A DNA stretch of 64,000 bases from CASFRF01 sp031549345 (GTDB lineage Bacteria > Verrucomicrobiota > Lentisphaeria > Victivallales > Victivallaceae): NCBI GenBank assembly GCA_031549345.1, contig JAVBPY010000002.1:1-64000 (forward strand), written 5' to 3'. The notes beneath the pieces are model-generated. The model made no database searches, was not told the origin of the DNA, and saw only the letters and a program-made list of their open reading frames with translations. The translations under genes were made by a program, and so were the position numbers. Each line of letters starts with the position of its first letter. The first letter of the stretch is position 1. Shown piece after piece: positions 34,056-42,954 of this stretch.

Positions 34056-35270
34056 ATGGCCGACAAGGAAAATGGAAGCGTTCCGCCCGATTCGGGCACG
34101 GAAACGAACACACGAAAAACTGTAAAGCTGAAGTTGCCGTCGGTTTCCACGCCGGGCGCGGACCCCATGGCCGGACGCGACACCGACACCGGGAACCTCG
34201 AGATGCTGGAGGATACCCAGACGCGCAAAACCGTCAAGCTCAAACCGCTCTCCGCCGTGCCGGAGGCGCGCCCTATCTCGATGGAGCAACTCAAGCCCGC
34301 TGCCGTCGATCCCCTGAAGGGACGCGACAGCGATACCGGAAATCTTGAGATTCTTGCGGACACCCAGACACGTAAAACCGTCAAGCTCAAACCGCTGGTT
34401 CCGCCCGCCGCCACGGGGCCTTCCATCACTCCGCCCGCTGCGTCCGCCGCCCCGGCTCCCGCTGTGCCGCCGCCTCCCGCCGCGCCGCCCGATACGACGA
34501 CAACCTCGAATGCCGTACACAGCACGAATACGCGCAAAGTACTCGTGCTCAAGCCTTCCGGCACTCCGGCGAGCGCGATCAAGTTGCCCGAACCCGTTCC
34601 GGCGACGGCCCCTGCCGAGCCGATTCCCGCGGCCCCTGCCGAACCGGAACAGAATACCGACACGGTCAAGGTGCCGAAATCGGAAGCCCCGGAACCGATC
34701 AAGCCGTCGATTGCCGCGGTGAAGTTACCGCCGGTTGCACCGCCCGCGCCAATGACGGCCGATGCAACAACACAGGCGGATTCCGAAGACGCCACCGTAA
34801 AAATTGCACGTCCGGCCATCAAAACACCGCCTCCGGCGGCGCCCGCGCCTGTAAAACTGGGATTGAAAAAGGAAGCCGCGCCCGCGCAGGAAGCTCCCCC
34901 CGCGGAAGCTCCGGCATCCGCGCCAGCGCCCGCGCCTGTAAAACTGGGGCTCAAAAAAGAGGGCGCCGCCGCAAAGGAAACGCCGGCCACATCCTCCACG
35001 GAAGTGCCCCCGGCTTCTGGAGAAGCACCCGACAATGCCGAGGAATTCATGGATTCCGAGGCGGACGATTCGATCGATCCGGCTTCCATGCCGATTCCCG
35101 CGCCGTCCATGCCGAAAAGCGCATCTTCTCCCTCCATGCTTTACACCGTGCTTGCGGTTATCACGCTTCTGATCCTTCTGGCGGGAGCGACAATCACAAC
35201 CGTTCATTATTTGAACATCCATGGAGGCCAGGAAATTCAACTCCCAGGACTTCCCACGCGCACCAAGTAA
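34056..35270 (+). CDS. Pro/Ala-rich, tail-anchored protein with TRKTVKLK repeats
   Basis: A 404-aa protein of low complexity. The motif NTRKTVKLKL lies at 18-27 and TQTRKTVKLKPL at ~54-65 and ~103-114; later variants NTRKVLVLKP and NTDTVKVPK appear, and PVKLGLKKE occurs twice near 265 and 295. Two 25-residue blocks (41-65 and 90-114) are almost identical (22 of 25). Between these are long Pro/Ala linkers. One C-terminal membrane helix (~361-385, YTVLAVITLLILLAGAT) leaves about 20 residues on the far side. It probably spans or extends from the inner membrane with the repeats in the cytoplasm. Function is unknown; basic Thr-rich motifs resemble docking or phosphorylation sites. Confidence 0.7.
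   Translation: MADKENGSVPPDSGTETNTRKTVKLKLPSVSTPGADPMAGRDTDTGNLEMLEDTQTRKTVKLKPLSAVPEARPISMEQLKPAAVDPLKGRDSDTGNLEILADTQTRKTVKLKPLVPPAATGPSITPPAASAAPAPAVPPPPAAPPDTTTTSNAVHSTNTRKVLVLKPSGTPASAIKLPEPVPATAPAEPIPAAPAEPEQNTDTVKVPKSEAPEPIKPSIAAVKLPPVAPPAPMTADATTQADSEDATVKIARPAIKTPPPAAPAPVKLGLKKEAAPAQEAPPAEAPASAPAPAPVKLGLKKEGAAAKETPATSSTEVPPASGEAPDNAEEFMDSEADDSIDPASMPIPAPSMPKSASSPSMLYTVLAVITLLILLAGATITTVHYLNIHGGQEIQLPGLPTRTK
34176..34397 (+). repeat. Direct repeat inside the Pro/Ala-rich protein gene
   Basis: Two 75-bp coding blocks (34176-34250 and 34323-34397) encode 25 residues with 22 identities, from RDTDTGNLEMLED/RDSDTGNLEILAD through TQTRKTVKLKPL. The period is 147 bp (49 codons). Third-position differences show that the copies are old and held by selection on the protein. 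Confidence 0.8.
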
Positions 35271-35282
35271 AAAAACGTTTTA

Positions 35283-35309
35283 ACGGGGTGCGACGCACCC
35301 CGTTTTTTT
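35283..35309 (+). terminator. Strong intrinsic terminator
   Basis: A perfect 9-bp stem ACGGGGTGC/GCACCCCGT with a three-base loop followed by a run of seven T. It lies 12 bases after the stop of the Pro/Ala-rich gene and only 33 bases before the P-type ATPase ATG. Confidence 0.85.
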
Positions 35310-35342
35310 GTATAGGAGCCCCTTTATTTTGAGAGAAGAAAA

Positions 35343-38051
35343 ATGCATGGATTGACTGCGGAGCAAGTCCGGCAAAGCCGGGAAGAACATGGAGAAAACA
35401 TCCTTACACCGCCCGTAAAAGAACCGTGGTGGAAGGAATTCCTGAAAAGTTTTGCCGATCCGATCATTATTATTCTTCTGGTTGCGCTCGGTCTTTCCGT
35501 TCTGGTTTCCTTCTATCAATTTTTCAGCGGACACGATACGTCTGTTTTCCTTGAGCCGAGCGGTATCCTCGTCGCCATTCTTCTGGCGACCGTGGTTGGA
35601 TTTTGCTTCGAACAAAGCGCGAATGCGAAGTTCGAGATTCTGAATCAAGTCAACGACGATACACCGGTCAAGGCTTTCCGGGACGGCAACATCTGCCAGA
35701 TTCCCAAGCGCGATGTGGTGGTCGGCGATGCGATTATCCTGGAAACAGGCGACGAAGCCCCGGCGGATGCGGAGCTCCTTGAAGCGGTTTCCTTGCAAAT
35801 GGATGAGTCCTCGCTAACCGGAGAACCGACTTGCGACAAGACAACGGATCCGGCCGATTTCAAAAAAGAAGCAACATACCCGAGCAACCATGTTTTACGC
35901 GGAACAAAAGTGCTCGTCGGCCATGCGACAGCAACGGTTTTACGCGTGGGGGACAAGACCGAGGCGGGTAAAGTCTACCAGGGTGCCCAGATCGACAACA
36001 GCGTGGTTACGCCGCTGAATGAACAATTGAACCGCCTGGCAAGTTTGATTACAAAAGTCAGTTATCTCCTGGCCGGGCTGATTGTCGCCGGGCGCCTGAC
36101 ATGGTGGTTTGTGGATACCTCCGCTGCGACTTCGGGCGGGGTGGCGTTCGGTGGGTTTGCGCTGAACACATTGATGATCGCCGTAACAGTGATCGTCGTG
36201 GCGGTTCCGGAAGGCTTGCCGATGAGCGTTACGCTCAGTCTTGCGCTCTCGATGAAACGTATGCTCTCCACAAACAACCTCGTGCGCAAAATGCATGCCT
36301 GCGAAACAATGGGCGCCGCAACGGTTATTTGTACGGATAAAACAGGAACGCTCACCCAAAACCAGATGCGGGTGGCTGCTACGGCGTTTTATGCGACGGA
36401 CATCGAAGAAGGCGCGGACGATCTGATCCGGGAAAACTTTGCAGTGAACTCGACCGCCTATCTTGACTTCTCCGACCATGGCAAAGCCGCCGTATTGGGC
36501 AATCCGACCGAGGGCGCGCTCCTTTTGTGGTTGAACGAACGGAAAGTGGATTATCTCGACTTGCGCGAAAAATGCAAAACCGTCGAACAGCTCCCTTTCT
36601 CGACCGAACGCAAATACATGGCGACACTTGTGGAATCGTCGGCCTTCGAAGGCCGGCGGATTCTGTATGTGAAGGGAGCGCCGGAGATCGTCCTCGGATT
36701 GTGTGCAAAAATTCCGGCGGAACGCGGCGAGATCGAGGCGCAGCTCCTGAAATACCAGCACCAGGCCATGCGGACACTCGGAGTCGCCTTCCAATTCCTG
36801 GATGATACGGCGGAGGAACCGATCCGGGATGGGGGGCTTGTCGGTACGAATTTGACTTTCCTCGGCGTGGTCGCCATCTCCGATCCGGTGCGCTCGGATG
36901 TGCCGGCGGCAATCGGCGACTGCATGTCCGCGGGAATCTCCGTGAAGATTGTAACCGGCGATACGCCGGGAACGGCCAGGGAAATCGGCCGGCAGATCGG
37001 CCTCTGGCAAGCCGACGAACCCGACCGCGCCCACATCAGCGGCATTGAATTTGAAAAACTCTCCGACTGTGAAGCGTCGGCGCGGGCTATCGATTTAAAA
37101 ATCATGTCCCGCGCGCGCCCTATGGATAAGCAGCGCCTGGTGGAGCTGCTGCAAAAGCAAGGACAGGTTGTGGCGGTTACGGGCGATGGAACAAATGACG
37201 CGCCGGCCCTTAAGGCGGCCCAGGTGGGACTCTCCATGGGCGATGGAACCACCGTCGCCAAAGAAGCCAGCGATATGACCATTTTGGACAATTCCTTCGG
37301 CAGTATTGTGCGCGCGGTGATGTGGGGCCGTTCGCTCTACCAGAATATCCAACGGTTCATCGTCTTTCAGATGACCATCAACGTTGCGGCTTGCATCGTT
37401 GTGCTGATCGGTGCGTTTACCGGTACGGAGTCGCCCTTGACCGTTACGCAGATGCTGTGGGTGAATTTGATTATGGACACATTCGCCGCCCTGGCTTTGG
37501 CATCGCTCCCGCCGACCCATACGGTGATGCACGACAAGCCGCGCAACCGGAATGCGCACATCATCACTCCCCCGATGGCCAAACGTATTCTGGGAACGGG
37601 CGTATTCTTCATTGTCTTCCTCTTCGGATTGATGCAGTATTTCCGGCATGCGGACATCACTTCACTGACGCAGTTCAACGTAATGGATTTTTTCAGATAC
37701 TTCTTTGACTTTAGCCGGGGCCACGGGTTATCTCCGTACGAGCTTTCCTTGTTCTTCACGATCTTCGTTCTCCTGCAATTCTGGAACATGTTCAATGCGA
37801 AAGCGTTTATGACAGGAAAATCATCTTTTTCAGCCATGCGTCGATGCGGAGGATTCATGCTGATTGCCGTGGTCATTCTCATTGGACAGTGGGTCATTGT
37901 AACATTTGGCGGAAAAATGTTCAGCGTTACGCCCCTGGCGCTTGTCGACTGGGGTATTGTTCTTGTCGCGACGTCGCTGGTTTTATGGGGAGGGGAGTTG
38001 GAGCGTTTCTTTTCATCGAAAAGACGAGCCATTTCGTTGATAAGTTCTTAA
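35343..38051 (+). CDS. P-type Ca2+-type cation-translocating ATPase
   Basis: A 902-aa protein. Family motifs: N-terminal cation-ATPase segment (LTAEQVRQSREEHGENILTP), SSLTGEPTCD, the phosphorylated Asp at 332 in CTDKTGTLTQNQM, VKGAPEIVLG, VVAVTGDGTNDAPALKAAQ and DEPDRAHISGIEF-type hinge, with about ten membrane helices. The length suits PMCA/SERCA-type (PII) pumps, which move Ca2+ out of the cell or into compartments. PEGLPMSVTLSLALSMKRML before the phosphorylation site is the usual M4. Ribosome site AGAGAAG is present, but a terminator lies just upstream and no separate promoter is visible. Confidence 0.92.
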   Translation: MHGLTAEQVRQSREEHGENILTPPVKEPWWKEFLKSFADPIIIILLVALGLSVLVSFYQFFSGHDTSVFLEPSGILVAILLATVVGFCFEQSANAKFEILNQVNDDTPVKAFRDGNICQIPKRDVVVGDAIILETGDEAPADAELLEAVSLQMDESSLTGEPTCDKTTDPADFKKEATYPSNHVLRGTKVLVGHATATVLRVGDKTEAGKVYQGAQIDNSVVTPLNEQLNRLASLITKVSYLLAGLIVAGRLTWWFVDTSAATSGGVAFGGFALNTLMIAVTVIVVAVPEGLPMSVTLSLALSMKRMLSTNNLVRKMHACETMGAATVICTDKTGTLTQNQMRVAATAFYATDIEEGADDLIRENFAVNSTAYLDFSDHGKAAVLGNPTEGALLLWLNERKVDYLDLREKCKTVEQLPFSTERKYMATLVESSAFEGRRILYVKGAPEIVLGLCAKIPAERGEIEAQLLKYQHQAMRTLGVAFQFLDDTAEEPIRDGGLVGTNLTFLGVVAISDPVRSDVPAAIGDCMSAGISVKIVTGDTPGTAREIGRQIGLWQADEPDRAHISGIEFEKLSDCEASARAIDLKIMSRARPMDKQRLVELLQKQGQVVAVTGDGTNDAPALKAAQVGLSMGDGTTVAKEASDMTILDNSFGSIVRAVMWGRSLYQNIQRFIVFQMTINVAACIVVLIGAFTGTESPLTVTQMLWVNLIMDTFAALALASLPPTHTVMHDKPRNRNAHIITPPMAKRILGTGVFFIVFLFGLMQYFRHADITSLTQFNVMDFFRYFFDFSRGHGLSPYELSLFFTIFVLLQFWNMFNAKAFMTGKSSFSAMRRCGGFMLIAVVILIGQWVIVTFGGKMFSVTPLALVDWGIVLVATSLVLWGGELERFFSSKRRAISLISS

Positions 38052-38077
38052 TTTACCGAGGAAACGGGGAGGGGAGT

Positions 38078-39178
38078 ATGCGGTATTTGACACGTGGCGT
38101 TCCGGCGTGCCGGGATGCCTTTCGCACGTGGTTTCTCTGGTTTCGCAAGCGCTTTTTTGCGTTTCGATTATCGATTCTTCTTGCGGTGTTTGTCCTTGCC
38201 GGACTTGGCGAATACGGTGCGATGTACGCTTTTCGCGGGGATATGCCCGCGCATTACACACTTATACAGCGTCTTGTCGCCGTCGCGTGCGAGGCCATTT
38301 ACAATGCGAAGATTCCCGCGGAAATCAATAGATGCTACCAAACCATGCAAATTCAGGAAAGCGCCAAGCTCCGCACACGCCTTCTGCCGCGTCGCGGCGA
38401 TCTTACGCCGGAAGAGTGTGCGATTCTTGACCGTCCGCGCCTTGGAAACGCCCTCCTGCTTTTGATGGCGGCGGCAAAGCGCCTTGGCATAGAAGAACGC
38501 GATCCGGTTCTTTTGCGCCGCACTCTTTGGGAGGATGCGAACACGCTTACCACCCGGGAACACGCCGCCGACTGGCAGGAGGTCCGCCGCTTGATCGACG
38601 CCGGAAACGAACGCGGGACATGGAGGGCGTGGGGCAACGGGGCATTTACCGCCTACCTTTTCATTGCCGGACCGCTTCTTACGCTCCTCCCGCTGGCGCT
38701 TTGCGCCGGAGGCGCCTGCTACATTGGCTGGAGCTTGCGTTCCGGCGCGGCGCGCGCAGCGGTTTTCGTTTTCACCGTCGGCGTTTTCTGCGGCACGGGG
38801 TTCTGGGGAATGGGGCGATCATGTTCCATGTTTTACCCGCAATTTCCTTCCACGGCAATCATGGATGGCGTGTACGTCCTCCTCATCGGGCTTGCGATGG
38901 CCTTGCTGGGAAGGCGCTCCCGGAGAAGTGGGATTGCCCCGGAAATATTCTTCGGTTGGAGCGCCGTCGCCGCCCTTTTTTACTTTGCATTGCCGGATGT
39001 GTGGACATGGTGGGTAGGGGGATTCCGGCTTTCCGCGCCGATGATGCGGACGTGCATTGCAATGCTTTGGGGCGTTTGGCTTCTCCTCCTGCTCAGCAAA
39101 CGGTTCAACCCGAAACGCGCCTGGATTGAAGGCGCTCAAGGAGAACGGCGTCACAGTACACGGGGGGCACGAAATTGA
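38078..39178 (+). CDS. Hypothetical membrane protein
   Basis: A 366-aa protein; start MRYLTRG with AGGGGAG upstream. It has an N-terminal membrane helix (LSILLAVFVLAGLGEYGAMY) and four to five more in the C-terminal half (AYLFIAGPLLTLLPLALCAG, AVFVFTVGVFCGTGFWG, GVYVLLIGLAMALLG, AVAALFYFALPDV, CIAMLWGVWLLLLLSK). Between them is a soluble segment of ~170 residues. I do not recognise a family. It lies 26 bases after the P-type ATPase. Its 3' end overlaps that of the following minus-strand membrane protein gene by 74 bases. Confidence 0.65.
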   Translation: MRYLTRGVPACRDAFRTWFLWFRKRFFAFRLSILLAVFVLAGLGEYGAMYAFRGDMPAHYTLIQRLVAVACEAIYNAKIPAEINRCYQTMQIQESAKLRTRLLPRRGDLTPEECAILDRPRLGNALLLLMAAAKRLGIEERDPVLLRRTLWEDANTLTTREHAADWQEVRRLIDAGNERGTWRAWGNGAFTAYLFIAGPLLTLLPLALCAGGACYIGWSLRSGAARAAVFVFTVGVFCGTGFWGMGRSCSMFYPQFPSTAIMDGVYVLLIGLAMALLGRRSRRSGIAPEIFFGWSAVAALFYFALPDVWTWWVGGFRLSAPMMRTCIAMLWGVWLLLLLSKRFNPKRAWIEGAQGERRHSTRGARN

Positions 39179-40289
39179 ACGTGATGCTTCCTCCGCCGGG
39201 ATTCTCCGTCTTCATCTTGATGGAGAGGACATAATCGTCCGCGCACTCGGGGCAATGGAGCACTTCCGCAAGGAGGGATTGGGTACCGAGGCGCAACGGA
39301 AGATCCATAAGGCAATCGAATCGGCCCGCCTGCAGTTCATTCTTCAGGAACTTGATGTCGCCAGGGTGGAGGGGAGGGAGGCGGAAGAGTACCTCATACT
39401 TCTTTTGGCAGCGGACGCAGAAGGGTTTTCGCGCCGCCGCACCCCAGCAAATGGCAAGAGGCGCGAGCCCCACAAGGAGCGCTTCCGCGCTCCAAATCCA
39501 CCCGAGGTTCCTGCCGGGGTTTGCTTCCGCCGACCTTATACACCCGCGGACAACCCGTTTCGGGGACAAAATAAGCGCATGCTGGGATGTTGCAACCCAG
39601 ATGATGGCAACCCAACTGCAATACACTGTCCAGATGCCTATTGCAAGAGCGGCCAGCCGCATTCCTGTCCGGGAACGGCAGTCGAGTTTTTGCGCCAAAA
39701 GATAGAGAATGCCTCCATTGAGGCCGAGGTAGAGCAAAATCATGAAAAAACGCGCCATATCCCCATGCACCGTGCGGCAGGCGTAAGCATAACCGAGCGA
39801 CAGGGCGGGAACAGCAAACAACGCCCAGAGAAACACGCCGATCAGCATTTTTCCGCCGAAGCGCCCGTTGATTGGCCGATAAGGCGCCCCCGGGGTATGG
39901 CTGGCGGCTTTGAATTCAAGTGCGGGCGCATCGACGGGAAGGGGCGCGGTTTCCGCCGCGATCATGCGCTCCTGCTCCACGGATTGATCCACCAGTTTTT
40001 CCCAGGCGGCGGAACGCCCCGGCGTATTCAACCCCGCACGGGAAACAAAGTAGGGAAGCAGCGTCGCAACGGGCCATAGAACGTTGGAGGTGAGGATGTT
40101 CTTCAGGAGGTTGCGGTTCAGCGCCCGCTTCACGCAGTGCGGACAGCCGACAAGACGGAGTTCCCGCCAGGAGGCCGCCGCCAGGAGAAACGTCATGTCG
40201 AGCGCGCGGCGGTGTTTGATGTTCTCGCAAAATTCGCCGCAGACAGGACAGTGGTTCAGGATATCTTCACGTTCTTCGGACGGTTCCAT
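39105..40289 (-). CDS. Hypothetical zinc-ribbon membrane protein
   Basis: A 394-aa protein. It starts with a Cys pair (NHCPVCGEFC), then LVGCPHCVKRAL, and later CVRCQKKYEV and LHCPECADDY, so it has several potential zinc ribbons. There are two to four membrane helices in the middle (GKMLIGVFLWALFAVPALSL, FFMILLYLGLNGGILYLLA, LAALAIGIWTVYCSWVAIIW, LLVGLAPLAICWG). Function is unknown. AAGGAGG lies before the ATG. It follows the DUF1846 gene by 21 bases. Convergent overlap with the plus-strand membrane protein gene is 74 bases. Confidence 0.65.
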   Translation of the reverse strand: MEPSEEREDILNHCPVCGEFCENIKHRRALDMTFLLAAASWRELRLVGCPHCVKRALNRNLLKNILTSNVLWPVATLLPYFVSRAGLNTPGRSAAWEKLVDQSVEQERMIAAETAPLPVDAPALEFKAASHTPGAPYRPINGRFGGKMLIGVFLWALFAVPALSLGYAYACRTVHGDMARFFMILLYLGLNGGILYLLAQKLDCRSRTGMRLAALAIGIWTVYCSWVAIIWVATSQHALILSPKRVVRGCIRSAEANPGRNLGWIWSAEALLVGLAPLAICWGAAARKPFCVRCQKKYEVLFRLPPLHPGDIKFLKNELQAGRFDCLMDLPLRLGTQSLLAEVLHCPECADDYVLSIKMKTENPGGGSITFNFVPPVYCDAVLLERLQSRRVSG

Positions 40290-40310
40290 GACGCCTCCTT
40301 GATTAAAAGA

Positions 40311-41816
40311 TCAATCGCTGAATAAATCGCGGCTCGCAAAATTCGGATCGCACGTAAGGTTCACACCCAGTTTCCGCAACCCCGCCTCGTCGCCCGGCGC
40401 GGGAAGGTGCGTGAGGTGCATTTCGCAGCCGGCCAGGTGCTTAAGTTGCTTCATCGCCTGCCGGACCGCGGGATTCGACGGAAGGCTTACGCTCAAGGCA
40501 ATCAGTGCTTCGCCAAGATCCAGGCTGACCCGGCGGCTTTTTAACACCTCTTTGCGCAATTGGACGACAGAGGCGATGACATCCGCCGCCAGCAGGTTTT
40601 CCGTCTGCCCCGCCAGATGTTTGATCGCGTTCAACACACAGGCGGCCGCGGCGTGCATCATGGATGAATTTTTCCCTGTAACAATGGTTCCGTCGGGCAG
40701 CTCCAACGCCGCTCCGCAATGCACCTCCAGCGAGGGGCTTTTCTTTGCCGCCGCCAGGGCCGCCTGTTGCGCGGGGGCCACAACGTTGCGGTCGATTTCA
40801 CTGAGCCCGGCGTTATCCATAAAGCCTTTTGTACGAACTACGGGCCCTTCGGTTCCGATGCCGAGTTCGTAATCACAGCGGTAACGGAAGTAGCGGCGGA
40901 TCAATTCCTGCCCGGCGGCGTAACGCACCGCCGCGTCGTCGGTAATGGCGAAGCCGACACGGTTCACCCCCATGTCCGTCGGCGATTTGTAAAGCTGATC
41001 CGGCGGAATCATGCGGGCAAGCGCCCGCCGCGCCACCGGAAACGCGTCGATGTCCCGGTTGTAGCTCACCGCGACAACGCCATAGGCTTCCAGGTGGAAG
41101 GAATCGACCATATTGACATCGGCAAGATCGGCGGTGGCGGCCTCGTAGGCGACGTTGACCGGGTGCTGGAGGGGGAGATTCCAGACGGGGAATGTTTCAA
41201 ACTTCGCGTAGCCGGCGCGGACGCCGCGCCGTTGTTCGTGGTACACCTGGGAGAGGCAAGTCGCCATTTTTCCGCTGCTCGGCCCGGGACCGGTTACAAT
41301 GACGATGGGCTTGTCGCTTTCGATGTATTCGTTGGACCCGAACCCTTTTTCACTTACGATCGCATCCAGATCGGCGGGATATCCGGGAATGTTCCGGTGG
41401 GTGTACACTTTGATTTTTCGCCGTGTAAGCTTGTTCATGAAAGCGATAACCGCGGGCTGGTCGGCAAAACGCGTGATGACGACGGCGCGAACATGCAGCC
41501 CGAGATCCCGCAAATTGTCCATGGTGCGCAACGTTTCAGCGTCGTAGGCGATGCCGAAGTCGGCGCGCATTTTTCTGCGTTCGATATCGTCCGCGTACAC
41601 GCAAATGACGATATCGATCTTATCCTTCAGAACCTGGAGGAGGCGCAATTTCACATTCGGGTCGAACCCGGGGAGAACCCGGGCGGCATGGTAGTCGGAC
41701 GCGAGTTTGCCGCCGAATTCGATGTAGAGCTTGTTATCGAAGTTTGCCGCCCGTTCCAGGATGGCGTTGGATTGTTCAAGCAGGTATTTTTCGTTGTCAA
41801 AGCCGATCGATAGCAT
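40311..41816 (-). CDS. DUF1846 family protein
   Basis: A 501-aa protein; the whole length fits DUF1846: SIGFDNEKYLLEQSNAILERA at the start, the long Rossmann-like part (VIVTGPGPSSGKMATCLSQV, a P-loop-like GPGPSSGK at ~178-185), FPVWNLPLQHPVNVAYEAATA, SPTDMGVNRVGFAITDD and HCGAALELPDGTIVTGKNSSM. The biochemical role is unknown. It is cytoplasmic. GGAGG lies five bases before the ATG, with a promoter and an inverted repeat just upstream (41820-41872). Confidence 0.9.
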   Translation of the reverse strand: MLSIGFDNEKYLLEQSNAILERAANFDNKLYIEFGGKLASDYHAARVLPGFDPNVKLRLLQVLKDKIDIVICVYADDIERRKMRADFGIAYDAETLRTMDNLRDLGLHVRAVVITRFADQPAVIAFMNKLTRRKIKVYTHRNIPGYPADLDAIVSEKGFGSNEYIESDKPIVIVTGPGPSSGKMATCLSQVYHEQRRGVRAGYAKFETFPVWNLPLQHPVNVAYEAATADLADVNMVDSFHLEAYGVVAVSYNRDIDAFPVARRALARMIPPDQLYKSPTDMGVNRVGFAITDDAAVRYAAGQELIRRYFRYRCDYELGIGTEGPVVRTKGFMDNAGLSEIDRNVVAPAQQAALAAAKKSPSLEVHCGAALELPDGTIVTGKNSSMMHAAAACVLNAIKHLAGQTENLLAADVIASVVQLRKEVLKSRRVSLDLGEALIALSVSLPSNPAVRQAMKQLKHLAGCEMHLTHLPAPGDEAGLRKLGVNLTCDPNFASRDLFSD

Positions 41817-41819
41817 AGT

Positions 41820-41872
41820 TCCTCCGTATCTTCACGGAGGAGTACTGTATCATCCCTATGCGTCTTCGTCAA
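41820..41872 (-). promoter_or_regulatory. Promoter with overlapping inverted repeat before DUF1846 gene
   Basis: TTGACG (41867-41872), 17-bp spacer, TACAGT (41844-41849) on the minus strand. Just downstream is TCCTCCGT-6-ACGGAGGA (41820-41841), an 8-bp inverted repeat whose proximal arm contains the Shine-Dalgarno GGAGG. The expected transcript start (about 41837) lies within the distal arm, so the repeat is more likely a DNA operator over +1 than a full RNA hairpin. Confidence 0.45.
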
Positions 41873-41889
41873 CCCATAAAAAGAAAAAA

Positions 41890-42948
41890 TCACAATAAAA
41901 GCATGCAGTCGCCGTAACTGTAAAAACGGAAACGCTCCCGAATCGCAAGCTCGTACGCCCTCAGAATTTTTTCGCGGGAGGAGAATGTGGAAACAAGCAT
42001 GAGAAGCGTGCTCTGCGGCAAGTGAAAATTCGTCAGAAGCATGTCCGTCGCGCGCGGAACATACGGAGGATAAAGGAAAATACGCGTTTCACCCGATTGC
42101 GGATGTACGATGCCATGCTCATCCACACAGCTCTCCAATACCCGCACCGTCGTCGTCCCGACGGCCAGCACGCGGTCCCCCGCCGCGCGGGCGGTGTTCA
42201 CCAACGCGGCCGTTTCCATCCCCAACGAATAGGCCTCCGCGTGCATCCTGTGCCGCGTGAGGTCTTCAGTGGATACAGGCAGGAATGTCCCGGGACCGAC
42301 ATGCAGTGTGAGCGCAGCGCGCCGAATCCCCCGCGCCGTCAAAGAATCCAGAAGGTCCGGTGTGAAGTGCAGCCCCGCCGTGGGCGCAGCCACCGCGCCG
42401 GGGGCGGCGGCGAAGACTGTCTGGTAATGCTCCGCATCGGCCGCGTCGTCGGGGCGGCGGATGTAGGGGGGCAAAGGGACATGGCCGCAGGAGGCCTGGA
42501 GATGCTCGAAGTCGTTGCCGGAAAATTCCAAGTCGAAAGTGCCGTCGTCGTTACGCGTTAAGATGCTGAAGGTTTCACCGCATGGATTTCCCCCGCGATC
42601 CAGAAGCGTTACGGAAGTTCCGGGACGTGCGCGTTTGCCGGGTTTCAGCATCGCCTGCCAGCGGCGCAAGGAGGGGTCGCGCGGCATGACCAATAAAAGC
42701 TCGAACCGCGCCCCCGCGCTTTCCCCGTTTTTACGCCCGAACATCCGGCCGCGCAGAACCCGCGTGTCGTTGAAAATCATCACGTCGGAAGGACGCAGAT
42801 AACGCCCGATTTCCCCGAAAACCGTCAACTCGCAATCGCCGCTTTCGCGGTGCACAACAAGCATGCGTGCCGCCTCGCGCGGTTCGGCGGGATACTGGGC
42901 GATGAGCTCCTGCGGGAGCGTGTAATCGTACAACGACGTGGAGTGCAT
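41890..42948 (-). CDS. queA: S-adenosylmethionine:tRNA ribosyltransferase-isomerase QueA
   Basis: A 352-aa protein with the QueA fold: YDYTLPQELIAQYPAEPRE, VMIFNDTRVLRGRMFGRK, CGHVPLPPYIRRPDDAADAE, HYQTVFAAAPGAVAAPTAGLH, then LTLHVGPGTFLPV and RVLAVGTTTVRVLES. It transfers the ribosyl group of SAM to 7-aminomethyl-7-deazaguanine in tRNA, making epoxyqueuosine. The length is normal. It starts six bases after the rhomboid gene stop, so it belongs to the rhomboid transcript. Start MHSTSLYDY. Confidence 0.95.
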   Translation of the reverse strand: MHSTSLYDYTLPQELIAQYPAEPREAARMLVVHRESGDCELTVFGEIGRYLRPSDVMIFNDTRVLRGRMFGRKNGESAGARFELLLVMPRDPSLRRWQAMLKPGKRARPGTSVTLLDRGGNPCGETFSILTRNDDGTFDLEFSGNDFEHLQASCGHVPLPPYIRRPDDAADAEHYQTVFAAAPGAVAAPTAGLHFTPDLLDSLTARGIRRAALTLHVGPGTFLPVSTEDLTRHRMHAEAYSLGMETAALVNTARAAGDRVLAVGTTTVRVLESCVDEHGIVHPQSGETRIFLYPPYVPRATDMLLTNFHLPQSTLLMLVSTFSSREKILRAYELAIRERFRFYSYGDCMLLL

Positions 42949-42954
42949 GAATGC

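Noticed and set aside
41820..41841. RNA hairpin that hides the Shine-Dalgarno of DUF1846
   Set aside because: The promoter predicts transcription starting inside the distal arm, so a full hairpin would not form; an operator is more likely.
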